DNA of 64,000 nucleotides, taken from Zeugodacus cucurbitae (lineage: Eukaryota > Arthropoda > Insecta > Diptera > Tephritidae). The notes under the pieces were generated by a model. The model was given only the letters and a program-made list of their open reading frames with translations, made no database searches and had not been told where the DNA came from. This document shows, one piece after another, positions 40,365 through 54,656 of the stretch (its first letter is position 1; each line of letters starts with the position of its first letter). The stretch is from contig NC_071670.1 in NCBI RefSeq assembly GCF_028554725.1, positions 24,608,001 to 24,672,000 of the forward strand, written 5' to 3'. The translations under genes were made by a program, and so were the position numbers.

Positions 40365-41660
40365 TAATATCAAAGTTCACTTTCCTGCAAGTTAAATATC
40401 GACAAATAAAAACATTAAGAATGTTTATTCATAATCATTTATTTTGTATTTTATCACATTTAATATCAAAGTTCACTTTCCTGCAAGTTAAATATCGACA
40501 AATAAAAGCATAAAGAATGTTTATTCATAATCATTTACTTTGTATTTTATCACATTTAAGATAAAAGTTCACTTTCCTGCAAGTTAAATACCGACAAATA
40601 AAAACATAAAGAACATTTATTCATAATCATTTATTTTGTATTTTATCACATGTAAGATAAAAGTTCACTTTCCCGCAAGTTAAATACCGACAAATAAAAA
40701 CATAAAGAATGTTTATTCATAATCATTTATTTTGTATTTTATCACATTTAATATCAAAGTTCACTTTCCTGCAAGTTAAATATCGACAAATAAAAACATT
40801 AAGAATGTTTATTCATAATCATTTATTTTGTATTTTATCACATTTAATATCAAAGTTCACTTTCTTGCAAGTTGTTTATCGACAAATAGAAACATAAAGA
40901 ATGTTTATTCATAATCATGTATTTTGTATTATTATCAGATTTATGATCAAGTTCACATTCTTGCAAGTTGAATATTGACAAATAAAAACATAAAGAATGT
41001 TTATTCATAATCATTTATTTTGTATTTTATCACGTTTAATATCAAAGTTCACTTTCCTGCAAGTTAAATATCGACAAATAAAAACATTAAGAATGTTTAT
41101 TCATAATCATTTATTTTGTATTTTATCACATTTAATATCAAAGTTCACTTTCCTGCAAGTTAAATATCGACAAATAAAAGCATAAAGAATGTTTATTCAT
41201 AATCATTTACTTTGTATTTTATCACATTTAAGATAAAAGTTCACTTTCCTGCAAGTTAAATACCGACAAATAAAAACATAAAGAACATTTATTCATAATC
41301 ATTTATTTTGTATTTTATCACATGTAAGATAAAAGTTCACTTTCCCGCAAGTTAAATACCGACAAATAAAAACATAAAGAATGTTTATTCATAATCATTT
41401 ATTTTGTATTTTATCACATTTAATATCAAAGTTCACTTTCCTGCAAGTTAAATATCGACAAATAAAAACATTAAGAATGTTTATTCATAATCATTTATTT
41501 TGTATTTTATCACATTTAATATCAAAGTTCACTTTCTTGCAAGTTGTTTATCGACAAATAGAAACATAAAGAATGTTTATTCATAATCATGTATTTTGTA
41601 TTATTATCAGATTTATGATCAAGTTCACATTCTTGCAAGTTGAATATTGACAAATAAAAA
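40365..41660. repeat. 672-bp higher-order repeat (seven monomers), about 1.9 copies
   Basis: Units about 40,365-41,036 and 41,037-41,660. Equivalent monomer starts at 40708 and 41380 and CATGTATTTTG variants near 40.92 and 41.59 kb are 672 apart. Compared with the 576-bp unit at 8.3-9.8 kb there is one more monomer, the TACTTTG/CACATTTAAGATAAAAG type. The same unit lies at 52.04-52.95 and 54.66-55.57 kb. Confidence 0.85.
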
Positions 41661-44600
41661 CATAAAGAACATTTATTCATAATCATTTATTTTGTATTTT
41701 ATCACATTTAAGATCAAAGTTCCTTTTCTTGCAAGTTAAGTATCGACAAATAAAAGCACAAAGAATGTTTATTCATAATCATTTACTTTGTATTTTATCA
41801 CATTTAAGATCAATGTTCACTTTCTTGCAAGTTGTTTATCGACAAATAGAAACATAAAGAATGTTTATTCATAATCATTTATTTTGTATTTTCATCAGAT
41901 TCATGATCAAGTTCACTTTCTTGCAAGTTAAATATCGACAAATAAAAACATAAAAAATGTTTACTCATAATCATTTATTTTGTATTTTTATCAGATTTGT
42001 GATCATGTTCACATTCTTGCAAGTTGAATATTGACAAACAAAAACATTAAGAACATTTATTCATAATCATTTATTTTGTATGTTATCACATTTAAGATCA
42101 AAGTTCACTTTCTTGCAAGTTGTTTATCGACAACTGGAAACATAAAGAACATTTATTCATAATCATTTATTTTATATTTTATCAGATTTAAGATAAAAGT
42201 TCACTTTCGTGCAAGTTGAATATCGACAAATAAAAACATAAAGAAAATAAATTCATAATCATTTATTTCGTATTTTAACACATTTAAGGTCCAAGTTCAC
42301 TTTCTTGCGAGTTGAATATTAAAAATAAAAACATAAAGAACATTTATACATAATCATTTATTTTGTATTTTTATCAGATTTATGATCAAAGTTCACATTC
42401 TTCCAAGTTGAATATTGACAAATAAAAACATAAAGAGCATAAATTTATAATCATTTATTTCGTATTTTATCACATTTAAGATCAAAGTTCACATTCTTGC
42501 AAGTTGAATATTAAAAATAAAAACGTAAAGAATGTTTATTCATAATCATTTATTTTGTATTTTATCAGATTTATGATCAAGTTCACATTCTTGCAAGTTG
42601 AATATTGACAAATAAAAACATAAAGAACATTTATTCATAATCATTTATTTCATATTTTATCACATTTAAGATCAAAGTTCACTTTCTTGCAAGTTGTTTA
42701 TCGACAAATAAAAACATTAAGAATGTTTATTCATAATCATTTATTATGTATTTTATCAGATTTATGATCAAAGTTCACATTCTTGCAAGTTGAATATTGA
42801 CAAATAAAAACATAAAGAACATAAATTCATAATCATTTATTTCGTATTTTATCACATTTAAGATCAAAGTTCACAATCTTGCAAGTTAAATATCGACAAA
42901 TAGAAACATAAAGAATGTTTATTCATAATCATTTATTTTGTATTTTATCACATTTAATATCAAAGTTCACTTTCCTGCAAGTTAAATATTGACAAATAAA
43001 AACATTAAGAATGTTTATTCATAATCATTTATTATGTATTTTATCAGATTTATGATCAAGTTCACATTCTTGCAAGTTGAATATTGACAAATAAAAACAT
43101 AAAGAACATTTATTCATAATCATTTATTTTGTATTTTATCACTTTTAAGATCAAAGTTCGCTTTCTTGCAAGTTGTTTACCGACAAATAAAAACATAATG
43201 AATGTTTATTCATAATCATTTATTTTGTATTTTATCACATTTAAGATCAAAGTTCACTATCTTGCAAGTTAAATATCGACAAATAGAAACATAAAGAATG
43301 TTTATTCATAATCATTTATTTTGTATTTTTATTCATAATCATTTATTTTGTATTTTATCACATGTAAGATAAAAGTTCACTTTCCTGCAAGTTAAATAAT
43401 GACAAATAAAAACATAAAGAATGTTTATTCATAATCATTTATTTTGTATTTTATCACATTTAATATCAAAGTTCACTTTCCTGCAAGTTAAATATCGACA
43501 AATAAAAACATAAAGAATATTTATTCATAATCATTTATTTTGTATTTTATCACATTTAATATCAAAGTTCACATTCTAGCAAGCTGAATATTGACAAATA
43601 AAAACATAAAGAACATTTATTCATAATCATTTATTTTGTATTTTATCACATGTAAGATAAAAGTTCACTTTCCTGCAAGTTAAATACCGACAAATAAAAA
43701 CATAAAGAACATTTATTCATAATCATTTATTTTGTATTTTATCACATGTAAGATAAAAGTTCACTTTCCCGCAAGTTAAATACCGACAAATAAAAACATA
43801 AAGAATGTTTATTCATAATCATTTATTTTGTATTTTATCACATTTAATATCAAAGTTCACTTTCCTGCAAGTTAAATATCGACAAATAAAAACATTAAGA
43901 ATGTTTATTCATAATCATTTATTTTGTATTTTATCACATTTAATATCAAAGTTCACTTTCCTGCAAGTTAAATATCGACAAACAAAAGCATAAAGAATGT
44001 TTATTCATAATCATTTACTTTGTATTTTATCACATTTAAGATCAAAGTTCACTTTCTTGCAAGTTGTTTATCGACAAATAGAAACATAAAGAATGTTTAT
44101 TCATAATCATTTATTTTGTATTTTTATCAGATTTATGATCAAGTTCACATTCTTGCAAGTTGAATATTGACAAATAAAAACATAAAGAACATTTATTCAT
44201 AATCATTTACTTTGTATTTTATCACATTTAAGATCAAAGTTCACTTTCTTGCAAGTTGTTTATCGACATATAGAAACATAAAGAATGTTTATTCATAATC
44301 ATTTATTTTGTATTTTCATCAGATTTATGATCAAGTTCACTTTCTTGCAAGTTAAATATCGACAAATAAAAACATAAAAAATGTTTACTCATAATCATTT
44401 ATTTTGTATTTTTATCAGATTTGTGATCAAGTTCACATTCTTGCAAGTTGAATATTGACAAACAAAAACATAAAGAACATTTATTCATAATCATTTATTT
44501 TGTATTTTATCACATTTAAGATCAAAGTTCACTTTCTTGCAAGTTGTTTATCGACAACTGGAAACATAAAGAACATTTATTCATAATCATTTATTTTATA

Positions 44601-44859
44601 TTTTATCAGATTTAAGATAAAAGTTCACTTTCGTGCAAGTTGAATATCGACAAATAAAAACATAAAGAAAATAAATTCATAATCATTTATTTCGTATTTT
44701 AACACATTTAAGGTCAAAGTTCACTTTCTTGCGAGTTGAATATTAAAAATAAAAACATAAAGAACATTTATTCATAATCATTTATTTTGTATTTTTATCA
44801 GATTTATGATCAAAGTTCACATTCTTGCAAGTTGAATATTGACAAATAAAAACATAAAG

Positions 44860-45115
44860 AACATTTATTCATAATCATTTACTTTGTATTTTATCACATT
44901 TAAGATCAAAGTTCACTTTCTTGCAAGTTGTTTATCGACAACTGGAAACATAAAGAACATTTATTCATAATCATTTATTTTATATTTTATCAGATTTAAG
45001 ATAAAAGTTCACTTTCGTGCAAGTTGAATATCGACAAATAAAAACATAAAGAAAATAAATTCATAATCATTTATTTCGTATTTTAACACATTTAAGGTCA
45101 AAGTTCACTTTCTTG
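44860..45115. repeat. 192-bp excess in R1 relative to R2
   Basis: R1 repeats the AACTGGAAAC and cassette monomers (AACTGGAAAC at about 44,555 and 44,939). R2 instead has a single short passage at about 59,044-59,107 with GACTAAAAATTT. The net difference is 192 bp, two monomers, and changes the R1/R2 offset from 14,184 to 13,992. The R2 form agrees with 1.62 kb, so the R1 form looks like the rearranged one. Confidence 0.75.
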
Positions 45116-48100
45116 CGAGTTGAATATTAAAAATAAAAACGTAAATAATGTTTATTCATAATCATTTATTTTGTATTTTATCAGATTTATGATCAAGTTC
45201 ACATTCTTGCAAGTTGAATATTGACAAATAAAAACATAAAGAACATTTATTCATAATCATTTATTTCATATTTTATCACATTTAAGATCAAAGTTCACTT
45301 TCTTCCAAGTTGTTTATCGACAAATAAAAACATTAAGAATGTTTATTCATAATCATTTATTATGTATTTTCATCAGATTTATGATCAAGTTCACATTCTT
45401 GCAAGTTGAATATTGACAAATAAAAACATAAAGAACATTTATTCATAATCATTTACTTTGTATTTTATCACATTTAAGATCAAAGTTCACTTTCTTGCAA
45501 GTTGTTTATCGACAAATAGAAACATAAAGAATGTTTATTCATAATAATTTATTTTGTATTTTTATCAGATTTATGATCAAGTTCACTTTCTTGCAAGTTA
45601 AATATCGACAAATAAAAACATAAAGAATGTTTACTCATAATCACTTTCTTGCAAGTTGTTTATCGACAAATAGAAACACAAAGAATGTTTATTCATAATC
45701 ATTTATTTTGTATTTTTATCAGATTTATGATCAAGTTCACTTTCTTGCAAGTTAAATATCGACAAATAAAAACATAAAGAATGTTTACTCATAATCATTT
45801 ATTTTGTATTTTTATCAGATTTATGATCAAGTTCACATTCTTGCAAGTTGTTTATCGACAAATAAAAACATAAAGAATGTTTATTCCTAATCATTTATTT
45901 TGTATTTTATCACATTTAATATCAAAGTTCAATTTCCTGCAAGTTAAATATCGACAAATAAAAACATAAAGAATGTTTATTCATAATCATTTATTTTGTA
46001 TTTTTATCACATTTAATATCAAAGTTTACATTCTAGCAAATTGAATATGGACAAATAAAAACATAAAAAACATTTATTCATAATCATTTATTTTGTATTT
46101 TATCACATGCAAGATAAAAGTTCACTTTCCTGCAAGTTAAATATCGACAAATAAAAACATAAAGAATGTTTATTCATAATCATTTATTTTGTATTTTATC
46201 ACATTTAATATCAAAGTTCAGTTTCTTGCAAGTTGTTTATCGACAAATAGAAACATAAAGAATGTTTATTCATAATCATGTATTTTGTATTATTATCAGA
46301 TTTATGATCAAGTTCACATTCTTGCAAGTTGAATATTGACAAATAAAAACATAAAGAACATTTATTCATAATCATTTATTTTGTATTTTATCACATTTAA
46401 GATCAAAGTTCCTTTTCTTGCAAGTTGAGTATCGACAAATAAAAGCATAAAGAATGTTTATTCATAATCATTTACTTTGTATTTTATCACATTTAAGATC
46501 AAAGTTCACTTTCTTGCAAGTTGTTTATCGACAAATAGAAACATAAATAATGTTTATTCATAATCATTTATTTTGTATTTTCATCAGATTTATGATCAAG
46601 TTCACTTTCTTGCAAGTTAAATATCGACAAATAAAAACATAAAAAATGTTTACTCATAATCATTTATTTTGTATTTTTATCAGATTTGTGATCAAGTTCA
46701 CATTCTTGCAAGTTGAATATTGACAAACAAAAACATAAAGAATATTTATTCATAATCATTTATTTTGTATTTTATCACATTTAAGATCAAAGTTCACTTT
46801 CTTGCAAGTTGTTTATCGACAACTGGAAACATAAAGAACATTTATTCATAATCATTTATTTTATATTTTATCAGATTTAAGATAAAAGTTCACTTTCGTG
46901 CAAGTTGAATATCGACAAATAAAAACATAAAGAAAATAAATTCATAATCATTTATTTCGTATTTTAACACATTTAAGGTCAAAGTTCACTTTCTTGCGAG
47001 TTGAATATTAAAAATAAAAACATAAAGAACATTTATACATAATCATTTATTTTGTATTTTTATCAGATTTATGATCAAAGTTCACATTCTTGCAAGTTGA
47101 ATATTGACAAATAAAAACATAAAGAGCATAAATTTATAATCATTTATTTCGTATTTTATCACATTTAAGATCAAAGTTCACTTTCTTGCAAGTTGAATAT
47201 TAAAAATAAAAACGTAAAGAATGTTTATTCATAATCATTTATTTTGTATTTTATCAGATTTATGATCAAGTTCACATTCTTGCAAGTTGAATATTGACAA
47301 ATAAAAACATAAAGAACATTTATTCATAATCATTTATTTCATGTTTTATCACATTTAAGATCAAAGTTCAATTTCTTGCAAGTTGTTTATCGACAAATAA
47401 AAACATTAAGAATGTTTATTCATAATCATTTATTATGTATTTTATCAGATTTATGATCAAAGTTCACATTCTTGCAAGTTGAATATTGACAAATAAAAAC
47501 ATAAAGAACATAAATTCATAATCATTTATTTCGTATTTTATCACATTTAAGATCAAAGTTCACTATCTTGCAAGTTAAATATCGACAAATAGAAACATAA
47601 AGAATGTTTATTCATAATCATTTATTTTGTATTTTTATTCATAATCATTTATTTTGTATTTTATCACATGTAAGATAAAAGTTCACTTTCCTGCAAGTTA
47701 AATAATGACAAATAAAAACATAAAGAATGTTTATTCATAATCATTTATTTTGTATTTTATCACATTTAATATCAAAGTTCACTTTCCTGCAAGTTAAATA
47801 TCGACAAATAAAAACATTAAGAATGTTTATTCATAATCATTTATTATGTATTTTATCAGATTTATGATCAAGTTCACATTCTTGCAAGTTGAATATTGAC
47901 AAATAAAAACATAAAGAACATTTATTCATAATCATTTATTTTGTATTTTATCACTTTCAAGATCAAAGTTCGCTTTCTTGCAAGTTGTTTATCGACAAAT
48001 AAAAACATAATGAATGTTTATTCATAATCATTTATTTTGTATTTTATCACATTTAAGATCAAAGTTCACTATCTTGCAAGTTAAATATCGACAAATAGAA

Positions 48101-49920
48101 ACATAAAGAATGTTTATTCATAATCATTTATTTTGTATTTTTATTCATAATCATTTATTTTGTATTTTATCACATGTAAGATAAAAGTTCACTTTCCTGC
48201 AAGTTAAATAATGACAAATAAAAACATAAAGAATGTTTATTCATAATCATTTATTTTGTATTTTATCACATTTAATATCAAAGTTCACTTTCCTGCAAGT
48301 TAAATATCGACAAATAAAAACATAAAGAATATTTATTCATAATCATTTATTTTGTATTTTATCACATTTAATATCAAAGTTCACATTCTAGCAAGTTGAA
48401 TATTGACAAATAAAAACATAAAGAACATTTATTCATAATCATTTATTTTGTATTTTATCACATGTAACATAAAAGTTCACTTTCCTGCAAGTTAAATACC
48501 GACAAATAAAAACATAAAGAACATTTATTCATAATCATTTATTTTGTATTTTATCACATGTAAGATAAAAGTTCACTTTCCCGCAAGTTAAATACCGACA
48601 AATAAAAACATAAAGAATGTTTATTCATAATCATTTATTTTGTATTTTATCACATTTAATATCAAAGTTCACTTTCCTGCAAGTTAAATATCGACAAATA
48701 AAAACATAAAGAATGTTTATTCATAATCATTTATTTTGTATTTTATCACATTTAATATCAAAGTTCACTTTCCTGCAAGTTAAATATCGACAAATAAAAG
48801 CATAAAGAATGTTTATTCATAATCATTTACTTTGTATTTTATCACATTTAAGATCAAAGTTCACTTTCTTGCAAGTTGTTTATCGACAAATAGAAACATA
48901 AAGAATGTTTATTCATAATCATTTATTTTGTATTTTTATCAGATTTATGATCAAGTTCACATTCTTGCAAGTTGAATATTGACAAATAAAAGCATAAAGA
49001 ACATTTATTCATAATCATTTACTTTGTATTTTATCACATTTAAGATCAAAGTTCACTTTCTTGCAAGTTGTTTATCGATAAATAGAAACATAAAGAATGT
49101 TTATTCATAATAATTTATTTTGTATTTTTATCAGATTTATGATCAAGTTCACTTTCTTGCAAGTTAAATATCGACAAATAAAAACATAAAGAATGTTTAC
49201 TCATAATCACTTTCTTGCAAGTTCTTTATCGACAAATAGAAACATAAAGAATGTTTATTAATAATCATTTATTTTGTATTTTTATCAGATTTATGATCAA
49301 GTTCACTTTCTTGCAAGTTAAATATCGACAAATAAAAACATAAAGAATGTTTACTCATAATCATTTATTTTGTATTTTTATCAGATTTATGATCAAGTTC
49401 ACATTCTTGCAAGTTGTTTATCGACAAATAAAAACATAAAGAACATTTATTCATAATCATTTATTTTGTATTTTATCACATATAAGATAAAAGTTCACTT
49501 TCCTGCAATTTAAATATCGACAAATAAAAACATAAAGAATGTTTATTCATAACCATTTATTTTGTATTTTTATCACATTTAATATCAAAGTTCACATTCT
49601 AGCAAATTGAATATTGACAAATAAAAACATAAAGAACATTTATTCATAATCATTTATTTTGTATTTTATCACATGTAAGATAAAAGTTCACTTTCCTGCA
49701 AGTTAAATATCGACAAATAAAAACATAAAGAATGTTTATTCATAATCATTTATTTTGTATTTTATCACATTTAATATCAAAGTTCACTTTCTTGCAAGTT
49801 GTTTATCGACAAATAGAAACATAAAGAATGTTTATTCATAATCATTTATTTTGTATTTTATCAGATTTATGATCAAGTTCACATTCTTGCAAGTTGAATA
49901 TTGACAAATAAAAACATAAA

Positions 49921-49930
49921 GAACGTTTAT
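49921..49930. other. Rare GAACGTTTAT allele at a TG/CA variant site
   Basis: Nearly all monomers have GAATGTTT or GAACATTT here; this one has GAACGTTT. CG is the one-step parent of both TG (C to T) and CA (G to A). The counterpart in R2 (63913) has CA. It may be a surviving ancestral state or a back-mutation. Confidence 0.7.
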
Positions 49931-52040
49931 TCATAATCATTTATTTCATATTTTATCACATTTAAGATCAAAGTTCACTTTCTTGCAAGTTGAATATTAA
50001 AAATGAAAACGTAAAGAATGTTTATTCATAATCATTTATTTTGTATTTTATCAGATTTATGATCAAGTTCACATTCTTGCAAGTTGAATATTGACAAATA
50101 AAAACATAAAGAACATTTATTCATAATCATTTATTTTGTATTTTATCACTTTTAAGATCAAAGTTCGCTTTCTTGCAAGTTGTTTATCGACAAATAAAAA
50201 CATAATGAATGTTTATTCATAATCATTTATTTTGTATTTTATCACATTTAAGATCAAAGTTCACTATCTTGCAAGTTAAATATCGACAAATAGAAACATA
50301 AAGAATGTATATTCATAATCATTTATTTTGTATTTTTATTCATAATCATTTATTTTGTATTTTATCACATGTAAGATAAAAGTTCACTTTCCTGCAAGTT
50401 AAATAATGACAAATAAAAACATAAAGAATGTTTATTCATAATCATTTATTTTGTATTTTATCACATTTAATATCAAAGTTAACTTTCCTGCAAGTTAAAT
50501 ATCGACAAATAAAAACATAAAGAATATTTATTCATAATCATTTATTTTGTATTTTATCACATTTAATATCAAAGTTCACATTCTAGCAAGTTGAATATTG
50601 ACAAATAAAAACATAAAGAACATTTATTCATAATCATTTATTTTGTATTTTATCACATGTAAGATAAAAGTTCACTTTCCTGCAAGTTAAATACCGACAA
50701 ATAAAAACATAAAGAACATTTATTCATAATCATTTATTTTGTATTTTATCACATTTAATATCAAAGTTCACTTTCCCGCAAGTTAAATACCGACAAATAA
50801 AAGCATAAAGAATGTTTATTCATAATCATTTATTTTGTATTTTATCACATTTAATATCAAAGTTCACATTCTAGCAAGTTGAATATTAAAAATGAAAACG
50901 TAAAGAATGTTTATTCATAATCATTTATTTTGTATTTTATCAGATTTATGATCAAGTTCACATTCTTGCAAGTTGAATATTGACAAATAAAAACATAAAG
51001 AACATTTATTCATAATCATTTACTTTGTATTTTATCACATTTAAGATCAAAGTTCACTTTCTTGCAAGTTGTTTATCGACATATAGAAACATAAAGAATG
51101 TTTATTCATAATAATTTATTTTGTATTTTCATCAGATTTATGATCAAGTTCACTTTCTTGCAAGTTAAATATCGACAAATAAAAACATAAAAAATGTTTA
51201 CTCATAATCATTTATTTTGTATTTTTATCAGATTTGTGATCAAGTTCACATTCTTGCAAGTTGAATATTGACAAACAAAAACATAAAGAACATTTATTCA
51301 TAATCATTTATTTTGTATGTTATCACATTTAAGATCAAAGTTCACTTTCCTGCAAGTTAAATATCGACAAATAAAAACATTAAGAATGTTTATTCATAAT
51401 CATTTATTTTGTATTTTATCACATTTAATATCAAAGTTCACTTTCTTGCAAGTTGTTTATCGACAAATAGAAACATAAAGAATGTTTATTCATAATCATT
51501 TATTTTATATTTTATCAGATTTAAGATAAAAGTTCACTTTCGTGCAAGTTGAATATCGACAAATAAAAACATAAAGAAAATAAATTCATAATCATTTATT
51601 TCGTATTTTAACACATTTAAGGTCAAAGTTCACTTTCTTGCGAGTTGAATATTAAAAATAAAAACATAAAGAACATTTATACATAATCATTTATTTTGTA
51701 TTTTTATCAGATTTAATATCAAAGTTCACTTTCCTGCAAGTTAAATATCGACAAATAAAAACATTAAGAATGTTTATTCATAATCATTTATTTTGTATTT
51801 TATCACATTTAATATCAAAGTTCACTTTCCTGCAAGTTAAATATCGACAAATAAAAGCATAAAGAATGTTTATTCATAATCATTTACTTTGTATTTTATC
51901 ACATTTAAGATAAAAGTTCACTTTCCTGCAAGTTAAATACCGACAAATAAAAACATAAAGAACATTTATTCATAATCATTTATTTTGTATTTTATCACAT
52001 GTAAGATAAAAGTTCACTTTCCCGCAAGTTAAATACCGAC

Positions 52041-54656
52041 AAATAAAAACATAAAGAATGTTTATTCATAATCATTTATTTTGTATTTTATCACATTTAA
52101 TATCAAAGTTCACTTTCCCGCAAGTTAAATATCGACAAATAAAAACATTAAGAATGTTTATTCATAATCATTTATTTTGTATTTTATCACATTTAATATC
52201 AAAGTTCACTTTCTTGCAAGTTGTTTATCGACAAATAGAAACATAAAGAATGTTTATTCATAATCATGTATTTTGTATTATTATCAGATTTATGATCAAT
52301 TTCACATTCTTGCAAGTTGAATATTGACAAATAAAAACATAAAGAATGTTTATTTATAATCATTTATTTTGTATTTTATCACGTTTAATATCAAAGTTCA
52401 CTTTCCTGCAAGTTAAATATCGACAAATAAAAACATTAAGAATGTTTATTCATAATCATTTATTTTGTATTTTATCACATTTAATATCAAAGTTCACTTT
52501 CCTGCAAGTTAAATATCGACAAATAAAAGCATAAAGAATGTTTATTCATAATCATTTACTTTGTATTTTATCACATTTAAGATAAAAGTTCACTTTTCTG
52601 CAAGTTAAATACCGACAAATAAAAACATAAAGAACATTTATTCATAATCATTTATTTTGTATTTTATCACATGTAAGATAAAAGTTCACTTTCCCGCAAG
52701 TTAAATACCGACAAATAAAAACATAAAGAATGTTTATTCATAATCATTTATTTTGTATTTTATCACATTTAATATCAAAGTTCACTTTCCTGCAAGTTAA
52801 ATATCGACAAATAAAAACATTAAGAATGTTTATTCATAATCATTTATTTTGTATTTTATCACATTTAATATCAAAGTTCACTTTCTTGCAAGTTGTTTAT
52901 CGACAAATAGAAACATAAAGAATGTTTATTCATAATCATGTATTTTGTATTATTATCAGATTTATGATCAAGTTCACATTCTTGCAAGTTGAATATTGAC
53001 AAATAAAAACATAAAGAACATTTATTCATAATCATTTATTTTGTATTTTATCACATTTAAGATCAAAGTTCCTTTTCTTGCAAGTTGAGTATCGACAAAT
53101 AAAAGCATAAAGAATGTTTATTCATAATCATTTACTTTGTATTTTATCACATTTAAGATCAATGTTCACTTTCTTGCAAGTTGTTTATCGACAAATAGAA
53201 ACATAAAGAATGTTTATTCATAATCATTTATTTTGTATTTTCATCAGATTTATGATCAAGTTCACTTTCTTGCAAGTTAAATATCGACAAATAAAAACAT
53301 AAAAAATGTTTACTCATAATCATTTATTTTGTATTTTTATCAGATTTGTGATCAAGTTCACATTCTTGCAAGTTGAATATTGACAAACAAAAACATAAAG
53401 AACATTTATTCATAATCATTTATTTTGTATGTTATCACATTTAAGATCAAAGTTCACTTTCTTGCAAGTTGTTTATCGACAACTGGAAACATAAAGAACA
53501 TTTATTCATAATCATTTATTTTATATTTTATCAGATTTAAGATAAAAGTTCACTTTCGTGCAAGTTGAATATCGACAAATAAAAACATAAAGAAAATAAA
53601 TTCATAATCATTTATTTCGTATTTTAACACATTTAAGGTCAAAGTTCACTTTCTTGCGAGTTGAATATTAAAAATAAAAACATAAAGAACATTTATACAT
53701 AATCATTTATTTTGTATTTTTATCAGATTTATGATCAAAGTTCACATTCTTCCAAGTTGAATATTGACAAATAAAAACATAAAGAGCATAAATTTATAAT
53801 CATTTATTTCGTATTTTATCACATTTAAGATCAAAGTTCACTTTCTTGCAAGTTGAATATTAAAAATAAAAACGTAAAGAATGTTTATTCATAATCATTT
53901 ATTTTGTATTTTATCAGATTTATGATCAAGTTCACATTCTTGCAAGTTGAATATTGACGAATAAAAACATAAAGAACATTTATTCATAATCATTTATTTC
54001 ATATTTTATCACATTTAAGATCAAAGTTCACTTTCTTGCAAGTTGTTTATCGACAAATAAAAACATTAAGAATGTTTATTCATAATCATTTATTATGTAT
54101 TTTATCAGATTTATGATCAAAGTTCACATTCTTGCAAGTTGAATATTGACAAATAAAAACATAAAGAACATAAATTCATAATCATTTATTTCGTATTTTA
54201 TCACATTTAAGATCAAAGTTCACTATCTTGCAAGTTAAATATCGACAAATAGAAACATAAAGAATGTTTATTCATAATCATTTATTTTGTATTTTTATTC
54301 ATAATCATTTATTTTGTATTTTATCACATGTAAGATAAAAGTTCACTTTCCTGCAAGTTAAATAATGACAAATAAAAACATAAAGAATGTTTATTCATAA
54401 TCATTTATTTTGTATTTTATCACATTTAATATCAAAGTTCACTTTCCTGCAAGTTAAATATCGACAAATAAAAACATTAAGAATGTTTATTCATAATCAT
54501 TTATTATGTATTTTATCAGATTTATGATCAAGTTCACATTCTTGCAAGTTGAATATTGACAAATAAAAACATAAAGAACATTTATTCATAATCATTTATT
54601 TTGTATTTTATCACTTTTAAGATCAAAGTTCGCTTTCTTGCAAGTTGTTTACCGAC
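52041..54656. repeat. 2,616-bp higher-order unit, copy 1
   Basis: Private variants recur 2,616 bp later: TATGATCAATTTC (52291, 54907), TTTATTTATAATC (about 52350, 54966), CACGTTTAAT (52381, 54997) and ATTGACGAATAAA (53956, 56572). The unit contains the 672-bp repeat, one cassette, TTTATTATG monomers, a 27-bp-expanded monomer (54269) and the CACTTTTAAG/GTTCGC monomer. Upstream of 52,041 the array matches 39.6-40.7 kb. It therefore accounts for the change of offset from 11,349 to 13,965. Confidence 0.92.

Larger units (their letters stand above)
39591..54656. repeat. About 14-kb superunit, copy R1
   Basis: 39,591-40,700 matches 50,940-52,050 at offset 11,349, and 40,692 onward matches 54,657 onward at offset 13,965. 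Going downstream the offset to copy R2 becomes 14,088 (43.1-43.35 kb), 14,184 (43.4-44.9 kb) and 13,992 (45.1-50.0 kb). Shared private variants at 13,992 include CACTTTCAAG (47951/61943), CATGTAACATAAAAG (48464/62456), AAGTTCTTTATC (49221/63213) and TATTAATAATC. It combines A-type blocks with B-type stretches (45.4-46.5 and 49.0-49.9 kb), so it is a composite of both regions. Confidence 0.85.
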